Positions 8,483 to 16,371 of a stretch of DNA of 64,000 bases are shown here, in pieces. Origin of the DNA: Ascidiaceihabitans sp039975415 (GTDB lineage Bacteria > Pseudomonadota > Alphaproteobacteria > Rhodobacterales > Rhodobacteraceae); assembly GCF_039975415.1 (NCBI RefSeq), contig NZ_JBDWHD010000014.1; one strand, given 5' to 3'. The notes beneath the pieces were generated by a model, which saw only the letters and a list, made by a program, of their open reading frames with translations, was not told the DNA's origin and searched no databases. A program made the position numbers and the translations under genes. Each line of letters begins with the position of its first letter. Positions within the stretch are counted from its first letter, which is position 1.

Positions 8483-9984
8483 TGTAACAGGCCTTCAGGT
8501 GCATTCGCGGCCAGACTACGGCGCACCCGCCAATTCCGAAAGCCCCATTCCCGAATGTCGCGGGGCTGCGCCACACGCATCGCAGACATGACTATGTCCG
8601 GGCATGGGTCCATTCTTTGACGCAACACGTACCGTGCAATAACGGGGGCGGCGGCCTCACTCAAAGTGCACAAATAGAAGTCGTCCAATTTGACATCGTG
8701 GATCATGTTGTGGGTCGCAATGACCCGATCAAAGCTTATCAATGATGCGCCGTACAACACGCAAATTCCCAGAACACCAACCCGCACCAACATCCATGCC
8801 GCGACCTCGTCCCGCCACACCTGCACCCACACGACGCATAGGCCTGCAGCGACAAGCGCCATCCAGACGGCGGCGGCCAATCGCAAACGGGTCAATCCAT
8901 AAACGTCGACATATGCGTCCAGACGCACTGCCGATCCCAGAACCAAAGCCAGCGTTTGCAGCGTCCACACCAACAAAAGCACACGCACCAGCGGAATGTC
9001 TTTCGCAAAGGGTCGGGCGATCATAGTGAAGATGCCTGCAAGAAGCGCCGTGATCAGCAAAGGGTAGGCGCCGCGGTGCGCATAGGTCGCATAGCTCATG
9101 CCTTCGGGCAAAGCGCCCCCGGCCAGAACCACGACATCGGTGACGGTCTGAACCGCAAACATCAGATTAAAGATCAACAAGGACCGCAAAACGGCTTGGC
9201 CGTTGATCAATTTCGACGTTGGCAGTGCAATATTTGCAGCCCCATCGCGGCGCAGTTGTTCCTTCAGCCGCCACAGGATCAGGCAAGGCCATGCAATCCC
9301 CGCCACAGTCAGCCAAAGCGCCCAGCGCCACACATCAAGATCCGGCAGTCTGTTTGGTACAAGCGCCTCAATCACGTCGGACAAAAGCGGATTGGCCCGT
9401 GCAAACAGAACCAAAAACAACAAACCAAAGCCGATAGGCAGCGCCCATCCAATCGCAAAGGCCCGGGCACGGGTCGTGCTCCATTTCGGGGCGCTGACAC
9501 GTGCGGCGCCACGCGATACATCCCGTGTCGTTTGTCCGAAGCCCACAACCCAAAACCGCAGTGTGGCGGTCTGCACGCGGTGCCATGGCACCCCGGCTGC
9601 GATGCTGAGAACAGCTGACACACCAACAACCAGGATCAACACCGACAAGGGTTGAACCAGCTCAATGACTGGCAAAACAGCCAACACAGTGCCCATGCCA
9701 ATGATCGCCAACCGACGTTTTGACAAAGCGGGCTGGATCAGGGACAGCGCGGCCAGAACCAGAATTACGGCAAAGGCTGCCAGCGACACCCCGGGCGTGA
9801 CCTTCCAAAACAGCATGTCTCCAAGGGCGATCAGCACCAAAAGCAGCAACAGACGCGACCACCCCCCGAATTTTGCATTGTTTATGATCGCGCCGTCGGT
9901 TTTTTGTTCCTTTGGGCCGCTCGACAACCACCAACCGTCTTGTTGCATGGTATGTGGCACACCTCTTATGGCGAATGATTTCAT
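8479..9984 (-). CDS. DUF4153/DUF4173-like polytopic membrane protein
   Basis: A 501-residue protein with roughly ten to twelve hydrophobic segments from residue 45 onward and a cytosolic C-terminal tail. The conserved YATYAHRGAYPLLITALLAG stretch is the feature I associate with the DUF4153/DUF4173 families, which have no established function. It begins the operon with the response regulator and kinase, an arrangement like creBC with its membrane protein CreD, though this is not CreD. It might supply or receive the membrane signal; that is inference. The start at 9984 follows GGACAGGGAC; an alternative ATG lies 12 codons in. Confidence 0.75.
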   Translation of the reverse strand: MKSFAIRGVPHTMQQDGWWLSSGPKEQKTDGAIINNAKFGGWSRLLLLLVLIALGDMLFWKVTPGVSLAAFAVILVLAALSLIQPALSKRRLAIIGMGTVLAVLPVIELVQPLSVLILVVGVSAVLSIAAGVPWHRVQTATLRFWVVGFGQTTRDVSRGAARVSAPKWSTTRARAFAIGWALPIGFGLLFLVLFARANPLLSDVIEALVPNRLPDLDVWRWALWLTVAGIAWPCLILWRLKEQLRRDGAANIALPTSKLINGQAVLRSLLIFNLMFAVQTVTDVVVLAGGALPEGMSYATYAHRGAYPLLITALLAGIFTMIARPFAKDIPLVRVLLLVWTLQTLALVLGSAVRLDAYVDVYGLTRLRLAAAVWMALVAAGLCVVWVQVWRDEVAAWMLVRVGVLGICVLYGASLISFDRVIATHNMIHDVKLDDFYLCTLSEAAAPVIARYVLRQRMDPCPDIVMSAMRVAQPRDIREWGFRNWRVRRSLAANAPEGLLQ

Positions 9985-10138
9985 GTCCCTGTCCTATTTT
10001 GATCCGTCTTTGAGGGATGACATGACAGGCGGGTTGCGTAAGGTTTGGGGGGCAGTTGTGCAAATTTTGTGCAGGCGGCGCTTTTCGGGTAAATCCGCTG
10101 ACGTCGCGCTGCGTTTTTATGCAACGCCTTGCACTTGA

Positions 10139-10198
10139 AGGTGACGCATGCCACCTGAGAGAGATCGTTTCGCCCGCAAACCCTGAAGGGAAAAGGTG
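10139..10198 (+). promoter_or_regulatory. deoC leader with mutually exclusive AGGTG/CACCT pairings over the ribosome site
   Basis: CACCT at 10152-10156 can pair with AGGTG at 10139-10143 or with AGGTG at 10194-10198, the latter overlapping the deoC ribosome-binding region. A small CCC-TGAA-GGG hairpin lies between. This is the layout of an anti-anti-SD/anti-SD/SD switch, but the helices are only five base pairs long and may be coincidental. Confidence 0.3.
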
Positions 10199-10204
10199 CC
10201 ATCC

Positions 10205-11212
10205 ATGGCTTTGACCACATCAGAACACGCCCAGACGCAAACCCACACCGCGCAATTGCCGCAAGTGACAGAACCGCGCAATCCGGGGATGGCGCTGGAT
10301 CTGGATTGGGTGGCACGGGTGCAAGCCAACACCTCTGCGATTGAACGGCGCTGTGCGGCATTGCCCGCGCGACGGTCCGTGAAAAAAACACATCAGGCCG
10401 CTTGGTTGCTGAAAGCTGTCAGTTGCATCGACCTGACAACCTTGTCGGGCGACGACACTGAAATGCGTGTGGGGCGTTTGTGCGCAAAAGCAAAACACCC
10501 TGTGCGGGCCGAAGTTCTGCAAGCCTTGGGAATGGACGGGCTAACGACTGGCGCGGTTTGTGTCTATCACGAGATGATCCCCGCCGCGGTGCAGGCGTTG
10601 CAAGGCACGGGCATTCCGGTTGCTGCCGTATCGACAGGCTTTCCAGCAGGGCTTTCCCCGTTTCATCTGCGCCTGCAAGAGATCAAGGAAAGCGTGGCAG
10701 CCGGTGCCCATGAAATCGACATTGTCATTTCGCGCAGACATGTGCTGACAGGCAACTGGCACGCGCTTTATGATGAAATGAAGCAAATGCGGGACGCTTG
10801 CGGTGATGCGCATGTAAAAGCCATCTTGGCAACGGGTGAGCTTGGCAGCTTGCGCAATGTGGCGCGTGCGTCACTTGTGTGCATGATGGCGGGGGCCGAT
10901 TTCATCAAGACGTCCACGGGTAAGGAAAATGTCAATGCAACTTTGCCGGTCACGCTGGTGATGCTGCGTGCAATCCGCGACTACTTTGATCGCACAGGAT
11001 ACCGTGTGGGCTATAAACCCGCAGGTGGCATTTCAAAGGCCAAGGACGCGATCACGTATCTTGCCCTGATCAAGGAAGAACTTGGCGACCGCTGGCTTCA
11101 ACCCGATCTGTTCCGGTTCGGTGCATCGTCTTTGTTGGGCGACATAGAACGGCAACTGGACCACCACCTGACTGGCGCCTATGCTGCCGGATACCGAAAC
11201 CCCATGGGCTAG
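10205..11212 (+). CDS. deoC: Deoxyribose-phosphate aldolase
   Basis: A class I aldolase cleaving 2-deoxyribose-5-phosphate to acetaldehyde and glyceraldehyde-3-phosphate. The Schiff-base lysine is in the DFIKTSTGK motif, and the second active-site lysine region reads VKAILATGELGS. CIDLTTLSGDDT (substrate Asp) and YKPAGGISKAKDA (phosphate-binding) are also present. Both the ATG at 10205 and a GTG at 10196 are possible; AAGG eight bases before the ATG favours the former. The roughly 60-residue N-terminal extension makes it longer than the 259-residue E. coli enzyme and like the larger eukaryotic/actinobacterial form. It is followed by ALDH16, which could oxidise the acetaldehyde. Confidence 0.93.
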   Translation: MALTTSEHAQTQTHTAQLPQVTEPRNPGMALDLDWVARVQANTSAIERRCAALPARRSVKKTHQAAWLLKAVSCIDLTTLSGDDTEMRVGRLCAKAKHPVRAEVLQALGMDGLTTGAVCVYHEMIPAAVQALQGTGIPVAAVSTGFPAGLSPFHLRLQEIKESVAAGAHEIDIVISRRHVLTGNWHALYDEMKQMRDACGDAHVKAILATGELGSLRNVARASLVCMMAGADFIKTSTGKENVNATLPVTLVMLRAIRDYFDRTGYRVGYKPAGGISKAKDAITYLALIKEELGDRWLQPDLFRFGASSLLGDIERQLDHHLTGAYAAGYRNPMG

Positions 11213-11216
11213 GCTG

Positions 11217-11261
11217 CGGAAAAATTGCATTTTTCCGGTTCGGTTTCTTTCAAAGAAACCG
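11217..11261 (+). repeat. Two tandem perfect hairpins between deoC and the ALDH16 gene
   Basis: The first hairpin has arms CGGAAAAA and TTTTTCCG around TTGCA (11217-11237). The second has arms CGGTTTCTTT and AAAGAAACCG around a single C (11241-11261). They fill the intercistronic gap and lack a T-tract, so they look like processing or stability elements setting the deoC/ALDH16 ratio rather than a plain terminator. Confidence 0.6.
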
Positions 11262-11290
11262 CCAGCCAACCACACGAAAGACCTAAGAAA

Positions 11291-13630
11291 ATGAGCGTCA
11301 AAGAGATTTTTGAAACCATGGATTACGGCACTGCCCCTGAAAACGCTTCTGAAGCTTTGGCTTGGATCGTAGATCAGGGCGGACAATTCGGTCATTTCAT
11401 TGATGGCGCGTTCACAGATCCCGGCGCAGGGTTCGACAGCAAAAACCCGGCCACGGACGACGTGCTTGCAACCCTGACCCAAGCAACCGACGCAGACGTC
11501 ACACGCGCCGTGGCGGCGGCCCGAAAAGCCCAGCCCAAATGGGCCGCTTTGGGCGGCCATGGCCGCGCACGTGTCCTGTATGCCATCGCCCGCCTTTTGC
11601 AAAAACACAGCCGCTTGTTTGCTGTTCTTGAAACGCTGGACAATGGCAAGCCGATCCGCGAAAGCCGCGACATCGACGTGCCTTTGGCCCAGCGCCACTT
11701 CTATTACCACGCGGGCATGGCCCAATTGATGGATAGCGAATTGCCGGATCGCGCAGCTTTGGGCGTTTGCGGCCAGATTGTGCCTTGGAACTTTCCGCTT
11801 TTGATGCTGGCTTGGAAAATCGCCCCCGCTTTGGCAATGGGCAACACCGTGGTTTTGAAGCCTGCGGAATACACATCACTGACCGCGCTGTTGTTTGCCG
11901 ATATTTGCATCCAAGCTGGTGTGCCTAAAGGTGTCGTAAACATCGTGACCGGCGACGGCGCCGTCGGCGAAATGATCGTCAACGCAGACGTCGACAAGAT
12001 CGCATTCACAGGATCAACCGCCGTGGGCCGCCGCATCCGTCAGGCCACTGCAGGCACCGGAAAATCCCTGACATTGGAGTTGGGCGGCAAATCCCCTTAC
12101 ATCGTCTTTGATGACGCCGATCTTGATTCCGCCGTCGAAGGTCTGGTGGACGCGATTTGGTTCAATCAGGGCCAAGTGTGTTGCGCGGGGTCACGCCTTT
12201 TGGTGCAAGAGCCCGTGGCTGACGCCTTCTACACCAAACTGCGCACCCGCATGGACAAGCTGCGTATCGGCAACCCTTTGGACAAATCCATCGACGTTGG
12301 CGCCATTGTTGATCCGGTGCAGCTGGACGCCATAACCGCGATGGTCGACGCCAACTCTGCCGGTCACATGCATCAGGCCGCCGTTGATATGCCCACCGAC
12401 GGGTGTTTCTTTCCGCCCACGTTGATCACGGGCCTACATCCCGCAGACACCCTCATGCAGGAGGAAATTTTTGGTCCGGTTCTGGTCGCCACAACCTTCC
12501 GCACCCCCGCCGAAGCTGTCGAGGTCGCCAATAACACACGTTACGGTCTTGCGGCCTCTGTTTGGTCGGAAAATATCAATCTGGCATTGGACGTGGCCCC
12601 GAAACTGGCCGCGGGCGTGGTGTGGGTGAATGGCACCAATATGTTTGACGCGGCCGCCGGGTTCGGCGGTGTGCGCGACAGCGGATTTGGCCGCGAAGGC
12701 GGTTGGGAGGGCTTGGGAGCCTACACAAAAGACGTGTCCCTCCAAAAACCGCTCAAGCCCGTATCCCCGAACACAGGCAAGGGCGGCCCCGAAGGTCTGG
12801 ACCGCACGGCCAAGCTGTATATTGGCGGCAAACAAACGCGTCCCGACAGCGGATACTCTGCCCCCAGCTGCGCCAAGAATGGCACCCTGACCGGACATGT
12901 CCCGCAAGCCAACCGCAAGGACGTGCGCAATGCAGTCGAAGCGGCCATCGCGGCCAAGGGTTGGGCAAAAACCACGGGACATTTACGCGCCCAAATCCTG
13001 TATTATCTGGCCGAAAACCTATCTGCGCGGCGCGACGGTTTTGCCGACGCCTTAAATGCCGCACAAGGTGGCAAAGGCGGCACCAAGGAAGTCGATGCAG
13101 CGATTTCGTGCCTGTTCACCTATGCCGCTTGGGCAGATAAATTTGACGGGCAAGCGCATGGCGTCCCTATTCGGGGCGTCGCTTTGGCAATGAAAGAACC
13201 TGTAGGCATTATAGGAGCACTTTGCCCCGACGCGCCGCCCTTGTTGGGGCTGGTGTCGTGCATGGCGCCGGCGATTGCGATGGGCAACCGCGTGATCTTG
13301 GCAGCGTCAGAACCCTATCCCCTGACTGCGACAGACTTTTACCAATTGCTGGACACATCCGATGTGCCTGCGGGTGTCGTGAACATTCTGACAGGTCCAC
13401 ACGGCGATATGGCCGGGGCATTGGCCACCCATATGGGTGTTGATGCCGTGTGGTCATTTTCCGGTTCTGATCTGTCCACAGAAATAGAAACAGGTGCTGC
13501 AACCAACCTGAAACGGACGTGGGTCAATCACGGCATGGGTCGCGATTGGTTTGGCTCTGCCGGTGCCGGAAAAGCCTTTTTGGAGGCTGCAACAGAAGTC
13601 AAAAATATCTGGATACCCTACGGCGAATAA
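11291..13630 (+). CDS. Two-domain aldehyde dehydrogenase, ALDH16 type
   Basis: 779 residues. The first about 490 form a full aldehyde dehydrogenase: WNFPLLMLAWKIAPA, FTGSTAVGRRI, LELGGKSP with the general-base Glu, and GQVCCAGSR with the catalytic cysteine. The remaining about 280 form a second, truncated ALDH domain (PVGIIGALCPDAPPLLGL, ILTGPHGDMAGALATHMGV) that ends at WVNHGMGRDW and lacks a GQxC cysteine. This is the architecture of ALDH16, whose bacterial structure I recall from Loktanella. The start at 11291 follows the hairpins; 11225 would place the hairpins in coding sequence. Oxidation of DeoC-derived acetaldehyde to acetate is inferred from context. Confidence 0.9.
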   Translation: MSVKEIFETMDYGTAPENASEALAWIVDQGGQFGHFIDGAFTDPGAGFDSKNPATDDVLATLTQATDADVTRAVAAARKAQPKWAALGGHGRARVLYAIARLLQKHSRLFAVLETLDNGKPIRESRDIDVPLAQRHFYYHAGMAQLMDSELPDRAALGVCGQIVPWNFPLLMLAWKIAPALAMGNTVVLKPAEYTSLTALLFADICIQAGVPKGVVNIVTGDGAVGEMIVNADVDKIAFTGSTAVGRRIRQATAGTGKSLTLELGGKSPYIVFDDADLDSAVEGLVDAIWFNQGQVCCAGSRLLVQEPVADAFYTKLRTRMDKLRIGNPLDKSIDVGAIVDPVQLDAITAMVDANSAGHMHQAAVDMPTDGCFFPPTLITGLHPADTLMQEEIFGPVLVATTFRTPAEAVEVANNTRYGLAASVWSENINLALDVAPKLAAGVVWVNGTNMFDAAAGFGGVRDSGFGREGGWEGLGAYTKDVSLQKPLKPVSPNTGKGGPEGLDRTAKLYIGGKQTRPDSGYSAPSCAKNGTLTGHVPQANRKDVRNAVEAAIAAKGWAKTTGHLRAQILYYLAENLSARRDGFADALNAAQGGKGGTKEVDAAISCLFTYAAWADKFDGQAHGVPIRGVALAMKEPVGIIGALCPDAPPLLGLVSCMAPAIAMGNRVILAASEPYPLTATDFYQLLDTSDVPAGVVNILTGPHGDMAGALATHMGVDAVWSFSGSDLSTEIETGAATNLKRTWVNHGMGRDWFGSAGAGKAFLEAATEVKNIWIPYGE

Positions 13631-13638
13631 GCGCTACT

Positions 13639-13678
13639 TAGGCTCAGGACCCATTAAGATTTATGGGTCCTGAGCCTA
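13639..13678. terminator. 16-bp perfect stem between convergent genes
   Basis: Arms TAGGCTCAGGACCCAT (13639-13654) and ATGGGTCCTGAGCCTA (13663-13678) pair perfectly around an eight-base loop. They lie between ALDH16 (+) and the 115-aa gene (-). It can serve as a bidirectional terminator, though neither side has a long T-run. The perfect long arms also resemble an IS/MITE remnant. Confidence 0.6.
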
Positions 13679-13683
13679 GTCGT

Positions 13684-14031
13684 TTAGTTGAGGTCCACGA
13701 TCGTGGTGGTTTTATTCCATCCGCCGGGTAAATCACGAGCCTGAATTTGCACCTGCTTTGCCCCTTCGGGAACAGCCACCCCCGACAATGATCTGGTGAA
13801 GGGTTGTTCATTGACGTGGGGGTGGCCCAAAACCCGCATACCCAGTTCTTTGCCGTTCATGTCCAGAACGCGCCACCCGTCCGCATAATGGTCCCATCCA
13901 GTGTCGGGATGCGCGACTGTCACGTCAAACCGCCACGTGCCGCCCAGTTCGATGGCTGTCACTTTGGTGATTTTTGGCGGCTCTGCTGCAGCGGCTGTGG
14001 TCAGGGCCAGAACGGCAAGGATGTATTTCAT
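13684..14031 (-). CDS. Small secreted protein of unknown function
   Basis: 115 residues starting MKYILAVLALTTAAAAEPP, a clear Sec signal peptide with likely cleavage after AAA. The mature part (about 97 residues) looks all-beta: alternating stretches such as GTWRFDVTVAHPDTGWDHYADGWRV broken up by Gly and Pro, and no cysteines. I do not recognise a named family. The Shine-Dalgarno AGGA stands seven bases before the ATG. It lies downstream of the DUF599-like gene on the same strand with a 35-base gap, so co-transcription is possible. Function unknown; probably periplasmic. Confidence 0.75.
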   Translation of the reverse strand: MKYILAVLALTTAAAAEPPKITKVTAIELGGTWRFDVTVAHPDTGWDHYADGWRVLDMNGKELGMRVLGHPHVNEQPFTRSLSGVAVPEGAKQVQIQARDLPGGWNKTTTIVDLN

Positions 14032-14066
14032 GGTATATTCCTAACAGAATTGAGTGCCCGACAAAG

Positions 14067-14801
14067 TCACGCTTGTGTGTTCAACAGAATTTTTCGAGAG
14101 GCCGATGCGAATTCACGGCGGTAGATGACCCCCAACGTGAATGTTGTGGCCACAATCAAAGTGATCGGGCCCGCCAGCCAAGCCACTGTCGCCATCCCAA
14201 AATAGACGGCGCGGAGGCCACGGTTGAACCCCCGTGCGGCTGTTATGCTGATCTCGGCGGCTTGCATCGCGCGTGGCATGGCCCGGGAATCTTCTGCATC
14301 ATTGGGCACCGACGCCACCAAAACAGCCGTGTAGCCAAACAGCCGGTTCGACCAGACAAACTTTAGGAAGGCGTTGCTTAGAAAGAACACAATCACCAAC
14401 AGTTTGATTTCCCAGACAAACGCAGGATCGGACACAAGGATCAATTCGCGTGCAAGCCCGCTGACGCGTTCCCCGTTGCCGATCAAAGCCAGGGTCCCGC
14501 CAATAGCAAGCATCGAGGTCGACGCGAAAAAGGCAGTGCCTTGGCGCAGACTGGCAAGGATCTGCGCGTCAAAGATGCGCGGATCGCGTGTCACCATCTG
14601 CCGCATCCATTCGCGTCTGTATCCGGCCATAAGTGTGCTAACGGACGGGGTGGCTTTGGTCGGATTGTCGATCCACACTCCGATAAAAAACCATGCGCTG
14701 AAAAGAAATCCGACAGCGATGACGTCCAATGTCGAGAAAAAGGCGATACGATCAATCCAGGTCATGGTTGCGGTGTACAGCGCCGTCTTAAAACTTGCCA
14801 T
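14067..14801 (-). CDS. DUF599-family membrane protein
   Basis: 244 residues with four clear transmembrane segments: near 22-42, 97-117, 128-150 and 200-225. The conserved YRREWMRQMVTRDPRIFDAQILASL stretch is split here as YRREWMRQMV and DPRIFDAQILASL; with FRxxxFxFxW-like KFVWSNRLFGY it is what I associate with DUF599, a family without known activity. No good ribosome site precedes the codon at 14801. A second ATG at residue 13 (14765) would keep the first membrane segment. The gene is divergent from glcD and shares a 45-base intergenic region containing an inverted repeat. Confidence 0.75.
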   Translation of the reverse strand: MASFKTALYTATMTWIDRIAFFSTLDVIAVGFLFSAWFFIGVWIDNPTKATPSVSTLMAGYRREWMRQMVTRDPRIFDAQILASLRQGTAFFASTSMLAIGGTLALIGNGERVSGLARELILVSDPAFVWEIKLLVIVFFLSNAFLKFVWSNRLFGYTAVLVASVPNDAEDSRAMPRAMQAAEISITAARGFNRGLRAVYFGMATVAWLAGPITLIVATTFTLGVIYRREFASASRKILLNTQA

Positions 14802-14810
14802 CCCGCAAAA

Positions 14811-14831
14811 TTGGTAATATTATTTTACCAA
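14811..14831. promoter_or_regulatory. Inverted repeat upstream of glcD, candidate GntR-type operator
   Basis: TTGGTAA (14811-14817) and TTACCAA (14825-14831) are perfect inverted arms seven bases apart, ending two bases before the glcD ribosome site ACTGGAGGA. TGGT...ACCA half-sites are characteristic of FadR/GlcC/LldR-type GntR regulators, although those usually have a shorter spacer. Binding here would block glcD translation start or transcription and could also affect the divergent DUF599 gene. Confidence 0.5.
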
Positions 14832-14846
14832 CTGGAGGATTCCCAC

Positions 14847-16295
14847 ATGGAAATGCCAATTCCGTCCGCATCTGTATTGTCCCGCAAAGCCCGTGTGGTG
14901 GAGCGTTTGCAATCCGTGCTGCCCCAAGATGCGGTCATCCACGATCCTATGGAAACCCGCGCCTACGAATGTGACGCCCTGACGGCATATCGCTGCCCGC
15001 CTATGGCCGCTGTGTTGCCCACAACCACACAAGAGGTGTCCGATATATTGCGCATTTGTCATGAGGAAGGCGTCCCCGTGGTCCCCCGTGGATCAGGCAC
15101 GTCTTTGGCTGGCGGTGCCCTGCCCACCGCAGACTGCGTTATTCTGGGGGTGGCACGTATGAACGATGTCCTGGAAACCAACTATGCGGACCGGTACGTG
15201 CGCGTGCAAACAGGCCGCACCAATTTGTCCGTGACCGGCGCTGTCGAAGAGGACGGGTTCTTTTACGCCCCTGATCCTTCCAGCCAATTGGCCTGCGCCA
15301 TTGCAGGCAACATCGCGATGAATTCTGGCGGTGCACATTGCTTGAAATATGGCGTCACCACAAACAACCTGATGGGTGTCACCATGGTTTTGATGGATGG
15401 CACAGTGACGGAAATCGGAGGGGCGCATCTGGACGCCGCCGGTCTGGATTTGCTGGGCCTTGTCTGCGGTTCCGAAGGCCAGTTGGGCGTTGTGACCGAA
15501 GCCACCTTGCGCATCTTGCACAAGCCCGAAGGGGCGCGCCCTGTGTTGGTCGGGTTCAACGACAACGAAGTCGCAGGCGCATGTGTCTCGGACATCATCA
15601 AAGCCGGTGTCTTGCCCGTGGCCATCGAATTCATGGACCGCTTGTGCATCGAGACCACCGAAAACTTTGCCCAAGCCGGTTATCCTGATTGCAACGCTTT
15701 GCTGATTATCGAAGTCGAAGGGTCAGAACAAGAAATCGACCACCAGTTGGCCCTTATTGTCGATATTGCGAACCGTCATGATCCTGTGGAAGTGCGTGAA
15801 AGCAAATCCCCCGAAGAAAGCGCCAAAATCTGGCTTGGCCGCAAATCAGCCTTTGGCGCCATTGGACAAATCAGTGATTACATGTGTCTGGACGGCACAA
15901 TCCCGGTGTCATCTTTGCCGATGGTTTTGCGTCGCATCGGCGAGTTGTCCGACGCATTCGGCTTGCAAGTCGGCAACGTCTTTCACGCCGGCGACGGCAA
16001 TATGCATCCCCTGATATTGTTCGACGCCAACAAAGAAGGCGACCTTGAGCTGTGTGAACAGATGGGTGCTGAGATTTTGAAACTTTGCGTCGATGCAGGG
16101 GGATGCCTGACGGGTGAACACGGCGTCGGCATCGAAAAGCGCGACTTGATGGGCTATCAGTATGCCCCTGCCGATTTGGAAGCCCAAATGGCGATCAAAG
16201 ACGTCTTTGACCCGCAGTGGTTGCTGAACGCCGCCAAGGTGTTTCCTTTGAATGTCACGGAAGACCGCAGAGCACTGCAGATTGCAGCCGAGTGA
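14847..16295 (+). CDS. glcD: Glycolate oxidase subunit GlcD (FAD-linked)
   Basis: 482 residues. The FAD-binding PCMH domain shows PVVPRGSGTSLAGGALP near residue 80 and DPSSQLACAIAGNIAMNSGG near 145. The C-terminal FAD-oxidase domain ends GNVFHAGDGNMHP, with the flavin-contacting GDGN, and GGCLTGEHGVG. GlcD with GlcE and GlcF oxidises glycolate to glyoxylate at the membrane and passes electrons to quinone. The start at 14847 has GGAGGA six bases upstream. It opens the glc operon. Confidence 0.95.
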   Translation: MEMPIPSASVLSRKARVVERLQSVLPQDAVIHDPMETRAYECDALTAYRCPPMAAVLPTTTQEVSDILRICHEEGVPVVPRGSGTSLAGGALPTADCVILGVARMNDVLETNYADRYVRVQTGRTNLSVTGAVEEDGFFYAPDPSSQLACAIAGNIAMNSGGAHCLKYGVTTNNLMGVTMVLMDGTVTEIGGAHLDAAGLDLLGLVCGSEGQLGVVTEATLRILHKPEGARPVLVGFNDNEVAGACVSDIIKAGVLPVAIEFMDRLCIETTENFAQAGYPDCNALLIIEVEGSEQEIDHQLALIVDIANRHDPVEVRESKSPEESAKIWLGRKSAFGAIGQISDYMCLDGTIPVSSLPMVLRRIGELSDAFGLQVGNVFHAGDGNMHPLILFDANKEGDLELCEQMGAEILKLCVDAGGCLTGEHGVGIEKRDLMGYQYAPADLEAQMAIKDVFDPQWLLNAAKVFPLNVTEDRRALQIAAE

Positions 16296-16315
16296 CCTTT
16301 GATAGCGGCACTGAA

Positions 16316-16369
16316 GGGGGCGCTGCCCCCGCTGCTGTGCACCTCCTCCGGGATTTTTTGGGAAAAAGA
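16316..16369 (+). repeat. GC-rich palindromic 3'-UTR repeat, copy 1
   Basis: In the 76-base glcD-glcE gap, a GGGGGC-GCT-GCCCCC hairpin is followed by CTCCTCCGGGATTTTTTGGG and an A-rich tail. The same plan (hairpin, CC(T)CCGGG, T-rich stretch, GGxGA or AAAGA) recurs at 32318-32358, 37321-37379 and 60708-60768. It appears to be a dispersed Roseobacter-type intergenic element. Confidence 0.6.
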
Positions 16370-16371
16370 CA

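Noticed and set aside
12434..12982. 182-codon minus-strand frame inside ALDH16
   Set aside because: Shadow of a conserved coding region, no ribosome site, no motif.
14541..14846. N-terminal extension of glcD
   Set aside because: It covers the divergent DUF599 gene and the operator. The ATG at 14847 has a strong GGAGGA site and gives the usual GlcD length.
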